A DNA stretch of 63,339 nt from Neolewinella aurantiaca (lineage in GTDB: Bacteria; Bacteroidota; Bacteroidia; Chitinophagales; Saprospiraceae), in assembly GCF_008014675.1 (NCBI RefSeq), contig NZ_VOXD01000035.1:1-63339 (forward strand), in the 5' to 3' direction. The translations under genes and the position numbers were made by a program. Shown in pieces: positions 16,325-26,145 of this stretch. The notes under the pieces were generated by a model that worked only from the letters and a program-made list of their open reading frames with translations, was not told where the DNA came from and did not search any database. The stretch's first letter is position 1, and the number at the start of each line of letters is the position of its first letter.

Positions 16325-19300
16325 ATGAGCAAGAATAACAAAAAAGTCTGGTTAGGTACCGATCAACTCGAGTCCAGCCCGGAGTACATCAAAGCAACGG
16401 ACAACGAAATCGGGATGCCCGAGGCCGCTGAAAGCCCACGTCTTGAATCGAGCCGTCGTGACTTCCTCAAGTACCTTGGTTTCGGTATGACCGCAGCCAC
16501 TATTGCTTCCTGTGATATCCCCGTACGTAAGGCAATCCCTTACGTATCTAAGCCGGACAGCATCGTACCGGGTGTCGCTACTTATTACGCTTCTACCTTC
16601 GTTCAGGGTGGCGATTACGTTCCCGTACTCGTCAAGACCCGGGAAGGTCGCCCCATCAAGGTTGAAGGTAACAGCATGAGTCCCATCACCGGTGGTGGGA
16701 CCAGCGCCCGGGTTCAGGCCTCTGTCCTCGGACTTTACGACACCAGCCGTTTTGACGGACCATACCGTGTCGTTGATGGAAAGGCTGTATCTAAAAAGAA
16801 CCACGCTGAAAACGACGGCTGGGATGTGATCGACGCTGAGATTACGGCTAAAATGCCAGCTAACTCACGGGTAAGTATCGTTTCTCACACCGTAATGAGC
16901 CCATCGCTTCTCGCAGCTGTCGAAGAGTTTAAGGGCCGTTTTACCAACACAACGCTCGTACAGTACGATCCGGTTTCAAGTGCTGCTCTCCTTGACGCCA
17001 ACGAAGCCGATTTCGGTAAGCGTGCAGTTCCCAGCTACCACTTCGACAAAGCAGAAGTCATCGTGGCCATCGGCTGTGATTTCCTCGGTACCTGGGTTAG
17101 CCCGGTCCAGTTTGCCCGCGACTACTCTAAAATGCGTAAGACGAGCGGCAAGAAAATGAGCCGCCACATTCAGGTTGAATCAGCGATGAGCCTTACGGGC
17201 TCGAATGCCGATAACCGCATCCTGGTTAAGCCGTCTGAGCAAGGACAGGCCATCGCCGCTCTCTACGGGGCAATCGTTGGTGGTGGTAACTCTACTCTTC
17301 CTGCGGCTACCAAAGCAAAAATCGAAGCTGTAGCTACCGAGCTGAAGCGTAACCGCGGTCGTGGTCTCGTTGTAAGCGGTAGCAATAACCTCGCGGAACA
17401 GCAAATGGTCAACGCCATCAACAACGCCATCGGCGCTTACGGCAGCACCATTACCACCGACCGGTGGAGCATGCAGCGCAAGGGTTCTGATAAAGCCATT
17501 GCGAAGTTCGCTAAAGACCTCACGGCAGGAGCCGTAGACGCGGTCATCGTACTCGACGGTGCTAACCCATGTTGGGACAACCCGTGGGCTGCGCAGATTA
17601 CCGAAGGCATGAGCAAAGCAAAGGTCTCCGTCTCTATGAGTGGAGTTCCTAACGAAACGGCACTTCAGTGTGCTTACGTAGCTCCAAACCATCACTACCT
17701 GGAAAGCTGGGGCGATGTCGAGGCAGTTGAAGGCGAACTGAGCCTTATTCAGCCTACCATCACTCCGATCTTTGCCAGCGTTGGTCGCCACGGTACACGC
17801 CAGGAGGGAGAAAGCCTCCTGACCTGGGCCAAGTCGGCTAAACTGAAAGCTGATGCCGAGCAACCATACATGGATTTCGTTGCCGGCAACTGGGAAGCAA
17901 CTGCATTTGGTGCTCAATCCGGATTCACTTCTTTCCGTGCTTTCTGGGACAGCTCGCTGCAGGACGGTGTGGTTACACTGGATGTGAACACCGCTGCTGC
18001 TACCGGAGGTGCTGGTGCAGCTACTTACAATGGCTCGGTTTCCGGTCAGGTAACCCCGGCGGGTACCGGCCAGGAGGTAAGCTTCTTCGAAACCGTTAAC
18101 ATCGGTAACGGTGTCTACGCCAATAACCCATGGCTGCAGGAGGTTCCAGACCCGGTTACCCGGACCGTTTGGGGCAACTACCTCACCATCCCCGTAAGCT
18201 GGGAGGGCGGAAATAGCTACACTGCTTACCAGGATCTGAATAACGAAGAATACAAAGGCAAAGCCGACATCGTGACCCTCACGGTTAACGGAACGCCACA
18301 AGAGGTTACCGCTGTACGTCAGTTTGGCCAGTTGCCCGAAACTTTTGGTCTTGCTCTCGGCTACGGTCGTAAGGTAACCGGAGTTTCCGGCCGCGCTATC
18401 GGTCACGACGTTGGAATCAACGTTTACCCATGGTTACCCGTTAAGGACGGTTACGTTCAGTACTTCGCTGATCAGGCTACAGTTTCCGGAGCTACTGATG
18501 TGGAGAATGAATTCGCCTGTGTTCAGTACCACCACACCATGGGACTGACCACTAAAGACGAATCCGGTAAAATGGCATGGTACGATCGTCGTAACGGTGA
18601 AATCACCTACGAAGAGCCGGCCGAAGAGGACAAACAGTACATCAAGCCTTACAACGTTGATGAAAAGACGGTAATGGAGCTTGGGGAAGGTATGCAGGGT
18701 GGTCTTGTGGACCGCTCCATCATCTTCCAGGGTACGTTCAATGAACTGGGTGAACTGAAAGATCACATCTCTCACAAGCGTGAGCACGCTCAGCACCTGA
18801 ACGACCAAACGTTGTACCCCTACGATGAGTACAAAGAGGAAGTCTACAGCCAGGGACACTGGTGGGCAATGCACGTGGACCTTACGGCCTGTATCGGTTG
18901 TGCCGCGTGTGAAGTAGCCTGTGTCGCTGAAAACAACGTTCCGATTGTAGGCAAGTACGAGGTATGGCGCCACCACGAAATGAAGTGGATGCGTATCGAC
19001 CGTTACTTCTACGGTGATATCGAAAACCCACGCGCTGTTTACCAGCCGATGATGTGTCAGCACTGTGACAATGCACCTTGTGAGAATGTTTGTCCGGTAA
19101 ACGCAAGCCAGCACAGCGATGAAGGTCTCAACCAGATGATCTACAACCGTTGTATCGGTACCCGTTACTGTGCCAACAACTGCCCGTACAAAGTGCGTCG
19201 CTTCAACTGGCTTGATTTCACCACTGGTGACCTTTTCTCTTCCAATGAGCCAAGTGTTCAGGATGAAGAAATGGCCTTTGGTGCAGATAACCTGACCCGG

Positions 19301-19621
19301 ATGGTACTGAACCCGGACGTGACTGTTCGCAGCCGCGGTGTAATCGAAAAATGTTCTTTCTGTGCTCAGCGCCTTCAGGAAGGTAAGCTTGCGGCGAAGA
19401 TCGAAAAGCGCCCGCTGCGCGACTCCGATGTTCGTACAGCCTGCCAGACAGCCTGCCCAACTGGTGCGATCACCTTCGGTGACCGTAACAACAAACAGGG
19501 TGACGTTGCTGGAAAGCTCACCAATCCGTTGAACTACCTCGCTCTCGAGGAAGTGAACACTCAGCCTGGTGTATTTTACGCTGCGCGCGTTCACAACCCG
19601 ATTGAGGAACTGGAAGCCTAA
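16325..19621 (+). CDS. actB: Alternative complex III iron-sulfur/molybdopterin-oxidoreductase-like subunit ActB
   Basis: 1098 residues. A twin-arginine signal (SSRRDFLKYLGF) is followed by a possible lipobox (IASC). Residues 70-780 resemble a molybdopterin oxidoreductase large subunit that in ActB binds no cofactor. The C-terminal ~250 residues form a four-cluster ferredoxin module: CIGCAACEVAC, CQHCDNAPCENVCP, CIGTRYCANNCPYKVRRF, and CSFCAQR with CQTACPTGA. Electrons from quinol oxidation run through these clusters to the ActA hemes. It is exported folded. Length and fusion match Bacteroidota ActB, and it sits between actA and actC. Confidence 0.95.
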   Translation: MSKNNKKVWLGTDQLESSPEYIKATDNEIGMPEAAESPRLESSRRDFLKYLGFGMTAATIASCDIPVRKAIPYVSKPDSIVPGVATYYASTFVQGGDYVPVLVKTREGRPIKVEGNSMSPITGGGTSARVQASVLGLYDTSRFDGPYRVVDGKAVSKKNHAENDGWDVIDAEITAKMPANSRVSIVSHTVMSPSLLAAVEEFKGRFTNTTLVQYDPVSSAALLDANEADFGKRAVPSYHFDKAEVIVAIGCDFLGTWVSPVQFARDYSKMRKTSGKKMSRHIQVESAMSLTGSNADNRILVKPSEQGQAIAALYGAIVGGGNSTLPAATKAKIEAVATELKRNRGRGLVVSGSNNLAEQQMVNAINNAIGAYGSTITTDRWSMQRKGSDKAIAKFAKDLTAGAVDAVIVLDGANPCWDNPWAAQITEGMSKAKVSVSMSGVPNETALQCAYVAPNHHYLESWGDVEAVEGELSLIQPTITPIFASVGRHGTRQEGESLLTWAKSAKLKADAEQPYMDFVAGNWEATAFGAQSGFTSFRAFWDSSLQDGVVTLDVNTAAATGGAGAATYNGSVSGQVTPAGTGQEVSFFETVNIGNGVYANNPWLQEVPDPVTRTVWGNYLTIPVSWEGGNSYTAYQDLNNEEYKGKADIVTLTVNGTPQEVTAVRQFGQLPETFGLALGYGRKVTGVSGRAIGHDVGINVYPWLPVKDGYVQYFADQATVSGATDVENEFACVQYHHTMGLTTKDESGKMAWYDRRNGEITYEEPAEEDKQYIKPYNVDEKTVMELGEGMQGGLVDRSIIFQGTFNELGELKDHISHKREHAQHLNDQTLYPYDEYKEEVYSQGHWWAMHVDLTACIGCAACEVACVAENNVPIVGKYEVWRHHEMKWMRIDRYFYGDIENPRAVYQPMMCQHCDNAPCENVCPVNASQHSDEGLNQMIYNRCIGTRYCANNCPYKVRRFNWLDFTTGDLFSSNEPSVQDEEMAFGADNLTRMVLNPDVTVRSRGVIEKCSFCAQRLQEGKLAAKIEKRPLRDSDVRTACQTACPTGAITFGDRNNKQGDVAGKLTNPLNYLALEEVNTQPGVFYAARVHNPIEELEA

Positions 19622-19795
19622 AAAAATATGCGGTTTGCTACCGGTGATTGATGATTGCCTGCAGCACTTTGCATCAAAATTAAGAATACCGCCCTGGCGG
19701 ATAAACGTAAATGATAATCGAGAACGGATAAGCAGTAGGTGAGATGCCATCGCCAACGAAATATCCCGGATTGTATATCGCATATCAATTTAAAT

Positions 19796-21274
19796 ATGAG
19801 TGGACATGTAGCCCCCGTTCGTAAGCCGTTGATCACGGGTAGTAAAACCTACCATCAGATCACGGAGGACATTTGCCGCCCGACGGAAACGGCCCCCTCG
19901 CTTAGCTGGGTAATCACCTTCATCATTTCGGTGATCTGCCTGGGTATGTTCGCCTTTGGCGTAGCCTGGACGGTGTGGGTCGGTATCGGTTCCTGGAACC
20001 TTAACCGTACCATCAACTGGGGATGGGACATTACCAACTTCGTTTGGTGGGTAGGTATCGGTCACGCCGGTACGCTTATCTCGGCCATCCTTCTCCTTTT
20101 CCGTCAGAAATGGCGTACCGGTGTAAACCGTGCGGCAGAAGCCATGACGATTTTCGCCGTAATGTGCGCGGGGCAATTCCCGCTCATCCACATGGGGCGT
20201 CTCTGGCTGGCGATTTTCATCTTCCCGTATCCCAACACACGGGGCCCGCTGTGGGTGAACTTCAACTCACCGCTGCTTTGGGATGTATTCGCGATCTCTA
20301 CTTACTTCACCGTATCTCTCCTGTTCTGGTATGCTGGTCTGGTTCCTGACCTTGCCACTGTTCGTGACCGGGCTAAGGGCATGCGTAAGAAAATCTACAG
20401 CATCGTTTCCTTCGGCTGGAATGGTTCGGCGAAGCACTGGCAACGGTGGGAGAGCCTCTCCCTTATCCTTGCAGGTCTTGCAACACCACTGGTACTTTCT
20501 GTACACACAATTGTATCCTTTGACTTTGCAACTTCCGTAATCCCCGGCTGGCACACGACCATCTTCCCTCCCTACTTCGTAGCGGGAGCCATCTTCTCTG
20601 GTTTCGCGATGGTACTCACTCTGATGTTGATTGCCCGTAAGGTGCTGCACCTGGAAGACTACATTACCCTGGAGCACGTAGAATCAATGAACAAAGTAAT
20701 CCTGCTCACAGGATCGATCGTTGGTGTTGCTTACCTCACCGAGCTCTTCATCGCCTGGTACTCCGGTTACATCTACGAACAGTTCGCCTTCCTCAACCGT
20801 GTACTCGGCCCTTACTACTGGTCTTACATCGGTATGATGCTTTGTAACGTAATCAGCCCTCAGATTTTCTGGAGCAAGAAGATTCGCCGGAGCCTGTTCT
20901 GGACTTTCTTCATGTCGATCTTCATCAATATCGGTATGTGGTTCGAGCGCTTCGTGATTATCGCAACGACCCTTGCGCGTGATTACCTCCCTTCAAGCTG
21001 GTCTTACTACGTTCCAACCTGGGTTGAGATTATCATTTTCATCGGTACAATCGGACTGTTCTTCACCTTGTTCCTGATCTTCACCCGTGTGGCTCCGGTA
21101 GTAGCAATTGCCGAGGTTAAGAGTATTCTGAAGACATCTGGTGATCAGTACATCGGCGATAAGGCTCACCACCACCCGCACCATGCGGGAGCGGCTGAGC
21201 ACGTGCCCGCTGCCAACGATCATGCTGCCGGAACTTCGGCGCATACCAAGGAAGACGAAAACGAGATCCACTAG
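19796..21274 (+). CDS. actC: Alternative complex III quinol-oxidising membrane subunit ActC (NrfD-like)
   Basis: 492 residues with about ten membrane helices of the NrfD/PsrC fold, the quinol-binding core that hands electrons to ActB. Characteristic stretches are WWVGIGHAGTLISAILLL, GQFPLIHMGR and the PYYWSY loop. The Met at 19796 (MSGHVAPVRK) is preferred over a GTG at 19739, which would add 19 unconserved residues. The C-terminal 40 residues are His-rich (HHHPHHAGAAEH) and extend beyond the fold; ActE and ActF have similar tails. A 174-base gap after actB shows no terminator. Confidence 0.94.
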   Translation: MSGHVAPVRKPLITGSKTYHQITEDICRPTETAPSLSWVITFIISVICLGMFAFGVAWTVWVGIGSWNLNRTINWGWDITNFVWWVGIGHAGTLISAILLLFRQKWRTGVNRAAEAMTIFAVMCAGQFPLIHMGRLWLAIFIFPYPNTRGPLWVNFNSPLLWDVFAISTYFTVSLLFWYAGLVPDLATVRDRAKGMRKKIYSIVSFGWNGSAKHWQRWESLSLILAGLATPLVLSVHTIVSFDFATSVIPGWHTTIFPPYFVAGAIFSGFAMVLTLMLIARKVLHLEDYITLEHVESMNKVILLTGSIVGVAYLTELFIAWYSGYIYEQFAFLNRVLGPYYWSYIGMMLCNVISPQIFWSKKIRRSLFWTFFMSIFINIGMWFERFVIIATTLARDYLPSSWSYYVPTWVEIIIFIGTIGLFFTLFLIFTRVAPVVAIAEVKSILKTSGDQYIGDKAHHHPHHAGAAEHVPAANDHAAGTSAHTKEDENEIH

Positions 21275-21343
21275 CAGTCCGGACAGAGCCTGACTTTGTC
21301 TCAACAATAAAAAGAGCGGACTACCCGCTAGCAATAATTAATC

Positions 21344-21889
21344 ATGGCAGAATTAATGTCAACAGAACGCAACATCCTCTTCGGGCTCTACGACGACGAA
21401 GAGAAACTGCTCGATGCGGTAAAAGCGGCCAACGCTGATCATCTCGATATCGACGATGTGTACACGCCCTTCCCCGTACACGGACTTGATCCGCTACTCG
21501 GTCTGGAAGAAAGCCGTCTTCACATCGCTGGCTTCATCTTCGGAAGTATCGGATGTCTGTTTGGTTTCGGATTCATGACGTGGGTTTTCACCCGTGACTG
21601 GCCGATCATCTTTGGTGGTAAGCCGTACTGGTCTGTTCCCGCCTTCATCCCGATCACATTCGAGCTCACAGTACTTTTTGCCGCTGTAGGTATGGTACTT
21701 GTATTTTATATCATTTGTGGTCTCGGCCCCGGCGCGGAACCCCGCCGCCTGCACGACCGGATCACAGACGATAAGTTCTGTATCGCCTTTGACGCTACTG
21801 ACCTTGGCAGCGAAGCGGTTGAAAAGCTGAAAGGCTATTTCACCAAGACCGGAGCTGAAAGTGTTCACACCAAAGTTGTCCCGGTTTAA
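21344..21889 (+). CDS. actD: Alternative complex III membrane subunit ActD (DUF3341)
   Basis: 181 residues. The N-terminal soluble domain (NILFGLYDDEEKLLDAVKAA) is followed by two membrane helices (IAGFIFGSIGCLFGFGFMTW and FAAVGMVLVFYIICGLG) and a C-terminal soluble domain with FDATDLGSEAVEKLKGY. This is the DUF3341 pattern of ActD, a structural subunit holding the membrane arm together; it carries no cofactor. It lies 69 bases after actC. Downstream (21952-22030) is an inverted pair of the dispersed CGCAGGTGCA motif before actE. Confidence 0.94.
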   Translation: MAELMSTERNILFGLYDDEEKLLDAVKAANADHLDIDDVYTPFPVHGLDPLLGLEESRLHIAGFIFGSIGCLFGFGFMTWVFTRDWPIIFGGKPYWSVPAFIPITFELTVLFAAVGMVLVFYIICGLGPGAEPRRLHDRITDDKFCIAFDATDLGSEAVEKLKGYFTKTGAESVHTKVVPV

Positions 21890-22085
21890 GGAACAGCTTT
21901 TCCGGCGCACGTTTACGAACAAGCACCGGAGCCACATCACCTTGGGGCGATGACGCAGGTGCAGAGAAAGGATAGGGAAATCGTTATGAATCCACAGCCT
22001 TTTAACGTTCACGGCATCCTGCGGCCGCGCCCGAAGAAACTTAAATAAAAACGGAGTAGCATTGATCTCCATCGAAGTATATAGC

Positions 22086-22988
22086 ATGAAAGATTTGCGC
22101 GTACTGGTATTGTCCCTCACTCTGGCCGTTGTACTGACTGCCTGTTCTTACCCGGATGAAAATTTCGCCGGAAGTGAGTACATGCCCGACATGGCCCACT
22201 CGCTGGCTGTAGAGGCGAATACCTATAATTACTACTACTATAATACCTGGGACGAAGAGTCTACGGTAGAACTTGCTAAGCTGGTTTACCCCCGTACGGT
22301 TCCTGCTGGTACTGTACCACGCGGCTACGCCGGTGCGCGGGCACCGAAAAGCATCGATGAAGCATTGATGATGCGTGGAAGCATGGTTGACGCCAATAAT
22401 ATGAGCGCCATCAGTGTGCCGACCAACGGTTCCGTTCCTTATTACTACGACAATACACCCGAAGGTCGCCTCCAGGCAATTGCTGAACTTCAGGAGAATC
22501 CTTTCCCGATCACGGAAGAAGGATTGGCCCGTGGTCGCAACCTGTACAACATCTTTTGCGGTATTTGCCACGGAATGGGCGGTGACGGATTGGGCTACCT
22601 CTACGACGAGGAGCAAAACCCCAACGCCAAGTACCCACTGGCTCCGGCGAACTTCATGAACGACGAGTTCATCGCTGCTTCCAACGGTCGTTACTACAAC
22701 GCGATTATGTACGGTTACAACGCGATGGGAGCTTACGCCGATAAAATCAACTACGAAGAACGCTGGCAGGTGATTCACTACATCCGTGAAATGCAGGCCA
22801 AGAAGCAGGAAAAGGAATATTCGCCAATGGCAAATACGTTCAACGCCTCTTTCGGAACGCCAGGAAGTAACTTTGAAAGCCTGACGGGACAAAGCATCCC
22901 TTCGACGCACGAAGTAATGGAAGAAGGTGAGCACCACAGCGATGGTGATGACCACTCCGGCGAAGCCGCAGGCCACAGCAAAAAGTAA
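22086..22988 (+). CDS. actE: Alternative complex III monoheme cytochrome c subunit ActE
   Basis: 300 residues, lipoprotein signal LTLAVVLTAC (lipidated Cys), then a long linker and a class I cytochrome c fold with one heme motif CGICHG and downstream Met candidates. It shuttles electrons from the complex to oxidase. ATG 22086 starts the signal peptide; a TTG at 22062 would add eight residues. The C-terminus is His/Asp-rich (EEGEHHSDGDDHSG). Since ActA already carries an N-terminal monoheme module, the complex has two monoheme domains. Confidence 0.93.
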   Translation: MKDLRVLVLSLTLAVVLTACSYPDENFAGSEYMPDMAHSLAVEANTYNYYYYNTWDEESTVELAKLVYPRTVPAGTVPRGYAGARAPKSIDEALMMRGSMVDANNMSAISVPTNGSVPYYYDNTPEGRLQAIAELQENPFPITEEGLARGRNLYNIFCGICHGMGGDGLGYLYDEEQNPNAKYPLAPANFMNDEFIAASNGRYYNAIMYGYNAMGAYADKINYEERWQVIHYIREMQAKKQEKEYSPMANTFNASFGTPGSNFESLTGQSIPSTHEVMEEGEHHSDGDDHSGEAAGHSKK

Positions 22989-23045
22989 GAACCAGACCAC
23001 CCAACTAAGAAACTTAGGCCTTCGGGCCCGAAATAATAATAACAG

Positions 23046-24443
23046 ATGGAGAACTTTGTATTCTCATCCCGAGCGAAAACAGTCACAGGTGGTACCGCAA
23101 TCTTCGGATTGGTCCTGCTGATCATCAGCTACTTTGTAGATGGTGGCGAAGGGCACCACATGCGCTTTTGGACGAACCTACTGCACAACTCAGTGTTCTT
23201 TGTCGGTATCTCCTTTATGGCATGTTTTGCCTACGCAGCATTCACCACCGCTTACGCTGGTTGGTTTGTGCAGTTCAAGCGTCTTTGGGAAAGCTTCGGT
23301 ATGTTCTTGCTTCCGGGCCTCTTTCTCATGGGCATCATCATTGTCGGATTGTTCACGCATTCGCACCACCTGTACCATTGGAATGATACTGCAGCGGTTG
23401 AAACAGACGCAATTCTGAACCATAAGTCAGCTTTCCTCAATAAATACTGGTACACTGGTGCTACGGTCATCTTCATGGGTGTGTGGTACTTCTTTATCAG
23501 CCGCATTCGCCAAATCAGTATTGACGAGGATAAGAACGGAACAACCGCTTATGTACACCACGCACGCATCAAAAAGTACGCAGCTCCCTTCCTGATCATC
23601 CTTGGTTTCACGACCGCGGCTTGTATCTGGCAGTGGATCATGTCTCTCGATGCTCACTGGTACTCTACAATGTTTGCATGGTACGCTTCTGCATCGCTTT
23701 TCGTGGCGATGACGGCACTGACCATCATGATTCTGATTTACCTCAAGAGCCGTGGCTACTTTCCCGGAATCAACGCTGAGCACTTCCATGACCTCGGTAA
23801 GTACCTCTTTGCGATCTCTATCTTCTGGACTTACGTATGGTTCAGCCAGTTTATGTTGATCTGGTACGGCAATGTCGGTGAAGAGACAATCTACTTCCGG
23901 ACACGGATGGATAACTATCCGGTACTGTTCTGGGGCAACCTGCTGCTCAACTTCATTGCACCGTTCTTCATCCTGATGCGGAACGACACCAAGCGTAAGT
24001 TCGGTACACTGTTCTTTGCTTCTGCAATTGTATTCTTCGGCCACTGGTTCGATTACTTCAACATGATCAAGCCGGCAGCGCGTGAAACGCTGACGCACAT
24101 GAGCCATGAAGGAGGTGAGCACCACGAAGAAGGTGAACACGCAACGATGGATACCGCCGGTCATGGCGATGACCATGCTGCTGCGGGACATGATGGTCAC
24201 GCTGGTGATCACGCTACTACTGGCCACGATGGTCACGAAGCTGCTCATGGAGAGGAACGGGTGAGTACCCGGGTATTCCTCCCTTATAAAGCTGGTTACA
24301 CCGTCCCCGGTCTGCTGGAGATTGGAATCTTCCTCGGCTTCCTCGGAGGCTTCCTGTTCTTCGTTCTCAGTTCCCTTTCCAAGGCACCACTGGAGCCGAA
24401 AAAAGATCCTTACTTCGAAGAGAGTCTGCACCACCACACCTAG
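23046..24443 (+). CDS. actF: Alternative complex III second NrfD-like/quinol:cytochrome c membrane subunit ActF
   Basis: 465 residues, about ten membrane helices, the ActF paralogue of ActC annotated in Bacteroidota as the quinol:cytochrome c oxidoreductase quinone-binding subunit. Conserved traits are the H-rich loop FTHSHHLYHWND and SLDAHWYSTMFAWYASAS. Between helices nine and ten an insertion from about residue 355 to 405 is made of repeated GHDGH/GDDHA units with many His. Its role is unknown; metal binding is an inference. actF closes the act set. The palindrome and promoter of the cox block lie immediately downstream. Confidence 0.94.
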   Translation: MENFVFSSRAKTVTGGTAIFGLVLLIISYFVDGGEGHHMRFWTNLLHNSVFFVGISFMACFAYAAFTTAYAGWFVQFKRLWESFGMFLLPGLFLMGIIIVGLFTHSHHLYHWNDTAAVETDAILNHKSAFLNKYWYTGATVIFMGVWYFFISRIRQISIDEDKNGTTAYVHHARIKKYAAPFLIILGFTTAACIWQWIMSLDAHWYSTMFAWYASASLFVAMTALTIMILIYLKSRGYFPGINAEHFHDLGKYLFAISIFWTYVWFSQFMLIWYGNVGEETIYFRTRMDNYPVLFWGNLLLNFIAPFFILMRNDTKRKFGTLFFASAIVFFGHWFDYFNMIKPAARETLTHMSHEGGEHHEEGEHATMDTAGHGDDHAAAGHDGHAGDHATTGHDGHEAAHGEERVSTRVFLPYKAGYTVPGLLEIGIFLGFLGGFLFFVLSSLSKAPLEPKKDPYFEESLHHHT

Positions 24444-24457
24444 CAGATGTCTGGCTA

Positions 24458-24474
24458 TTTAGACTCAGTCTAAA
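24458..24474. promoter_or_regulatory. Palindromic operator candidate TTTAGA-N5-TCTAAA (cox)
   Basis: A perfect TTTAGA/TCTAAA pair with a 5-base spacer (the palindrome extends to TTTAGACT/AGTCTAAA with one central base). It lies between actF and coxB. The same pattern lies before actA. A terminator role is unlikely as no T tract follows. Confidence 0.55.
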
Positions 24475-24487
24475 GATTGCCTTTCTG

Positions 24488-24520
24488 TTTAACACAAATG
24501 GTGTTCCCTCGTTAAATTTG
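24488..24520 (+). promoter_or_regulatory. Possible promoter of the cox operon
   Basis: TTTA, 21 bases, then TAAATTTG, a good -7 (TAnnTTTG) but imperfect -33 element, 55 bases before the coxB ATG and just below the palindrome. Confidence 0.5.
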
Positions 24521-24575
24521 CGTGAGTCCTGAAGATCATACTTCCGGATTTTGAAAATAAGCTAACTTAAAGCTG

Positions 24576-26111
24576 ATGTCTACATTAATCGTACTTATCT
24601 GTATTGCGCTATTGCTCCTGATCATCGTTCAGATCGCCCGCGTGCGTGATCTGGCCAAGCAAATGCGTGGTGAAGAAGAAGTGGATGCACGGAATACCAA
24701 AATGACAGGATACTACCTGTTGGTATTTTTGGTTGCCTTTCTGGTCATTACCGTGGCGTCCATGGTTTACTATAAAAACTACATGTTGGGTTACGGCCCG
24801 AACGATTCGCTTTCGGAGCATGGTGGTTTGATTGACGGCATGATGAACCTGACCTTTGTCATTACATTCATCGTATTCGTGATTACGCACATCCTTTTGT
24901 TCTGGTACTCCTACAAGTACCGTAAGCAGGAAGGCAAAAAAGCACAGTACATTTCACACAATAACACTCTTGAGATCGTGTGGACGGGTATCCCCGCTAT
25001 CGTTATGACCTTTCTGGTGATTGGTGGTTTGGATGCATGGAATACCATTATGGGAGATGTCGGAGCCGACGACGACTACATGGAAATCGAAGCTAACGGC
25101 TACCAGTTTGCCTGGCAGCTGCGCTACCCTGGCGATGATGGCCTGCTGGGACGTACCAACTTCCGGCTTATCGAAGGAAATAACCCCTTCGGTCAGGACT
25201 GGACCGATCTCAAAAATGCTGATGATATTCACGTTGGTCAGATCGTTCTGCCAGTAAACAAGAAAATCCGCGTACGTATTACTGCTCGTGATGTACTTCA
25301 CGATTTCTACCTTCCCCAATTCCGGGTTAAGATGGATGCTGTTCCTGGTCTGCCGACCTTCTTCGTGTTCACTCCTACGAAAACGACAAAGGAATGGCGC
25401 AAAGAATTGAGCCAGTACGAAGAGTACCAGATTCCTTCGATAACAGATCCTGAGAAGATGTACTGGGAAACCGCAAACATGGAATTGGCCTGTGCCGAGC
25501 TTTGTGGTAAGGGGCACTGGTCTATGAAAAAAACAGTTACAATCCTCGAGGAGGATGAGTACGAAGAGTGGCTGGCGGAGCAGAAGTCTTACTACCTCTC
25601 GACAATTCGTGGAACGGAGAGTGACCCGAACGGAAACATCCTCTTCCCTGCGGAAATTACACAGCGTCGTCAGGAGTTTATTCAGGAAGCCAACACTGCC
25701 CTGGAAACCCCGGAAGACGATGACAACACGCTCATCCTGAAGTACGTGACGTTCGAGACCGGAAGCGCCCAACTCACCGAGTTGAGTTCATACCAGTTAG
25801 ACGACGCGATCAACTTCCTGAAAAAGAATACCGACGTCAACGTCATGCTGAAGGGACATACTGACAGCACCGGAGACGCCACAGCTAACTATACATTATC
25901 GGAGCGGCGTGCATCCGAGGTGCGGTCTTACTTACTGAAAGGCGGTATCGATGCGCAACGAATGACTAGTGCCGGATTCGGTTCTACCGTTCCGGTTGCT
26001 GATAATGGTACTGCTGAGGGTCGTCAGGCCAACCGTCGAACAGAACTATACGTAACGCGTGGTGAACTACCTGCGTTGCCCGTAATGATGGATTCCACCC
26101 CATCCAAGTAA
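24576..26111 (+). CDS. coxB: Cytochrome c oxidase subunit II with C-terminal OmpA-like domain
   Basis: 511 residues. An extra N-terminal helix (LIVLICIALLLLIIVQIA) and the usual two subunit II helices precede the cupredoxin domain. Its CuA site is complete: DVLHDFYLP and CAELCGKGHWSM (C-x3-C-x3-H-x2-M). CuA accepts electrons from cytochrome c or complex III. From residue ~385 an OmpA-C domain follows in the same frame: LKYVTFETGSAQL, LKGHTDSTGD, YTLSERRASEVRSYL and EGRQANRRTEL, holding the Asp and Arg that bind peptidoglycan diaminopimelate. Subunit II proteins of caa3 oxidases usually end in cytochrome c, not OmpA. No frameshift or gap suggests an artefact. The fusion may tether the oxidase to the wall. 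First gene of the cox block. Confidence 0.95.
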   Translation: MSTLIVLICIALLLLIIVQIARVRDLAKQMRGEEEVDARNTKMTGYYLLVFLVAFLVITVASMVYYKNYMLGYGPNDSLSEHGGLIDGMMNLTFVITFIVFVITHILLFWYSYKYRKQEGKKAQYISHNNTLEIVWTGIPAIVMTFLVIGGLDAWNTIMGDVGADDDYMEIEANGYQFAWQLRYPGDDGLLGRTNFRLIEGNNPFGQDWTDLKNADDIHVGQIVLPVNKKIRVRITARDVLHDFYLPQFRVKMDAVPGLPTFFVFTPTKTTKEWRKELSQYEEYQIPSITDPEKMYWETANMELACAELCGKGHWSMKKTVTILEEDEYEEWLAEQKSYYLSTIRGTESDPNGNILFPAEITQRRQEFIQEANTALETPEDDDNTLILKYVTFETGSAQLTELSSYQLDDAINFLKKNTDVNVMLKGHTDSTGDATANYTLSERRASEVRSYLLKGGIDAQRMTSAGFGSTVPVADNGTAEGRQANRRTELYVTRGELPALPVMMDSTPSK

Positions 26112-26145
26112 ACTATCCAGAGAGAACTTTTTAAAGCTGAACATC

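Noticed and set aside
14842..19783. Long open frames on the minus strand across the act genes
   Set aside because: They lie antisense to well-supported complex III genes, have no family match and reflect the high GC codon bias of the real frames.
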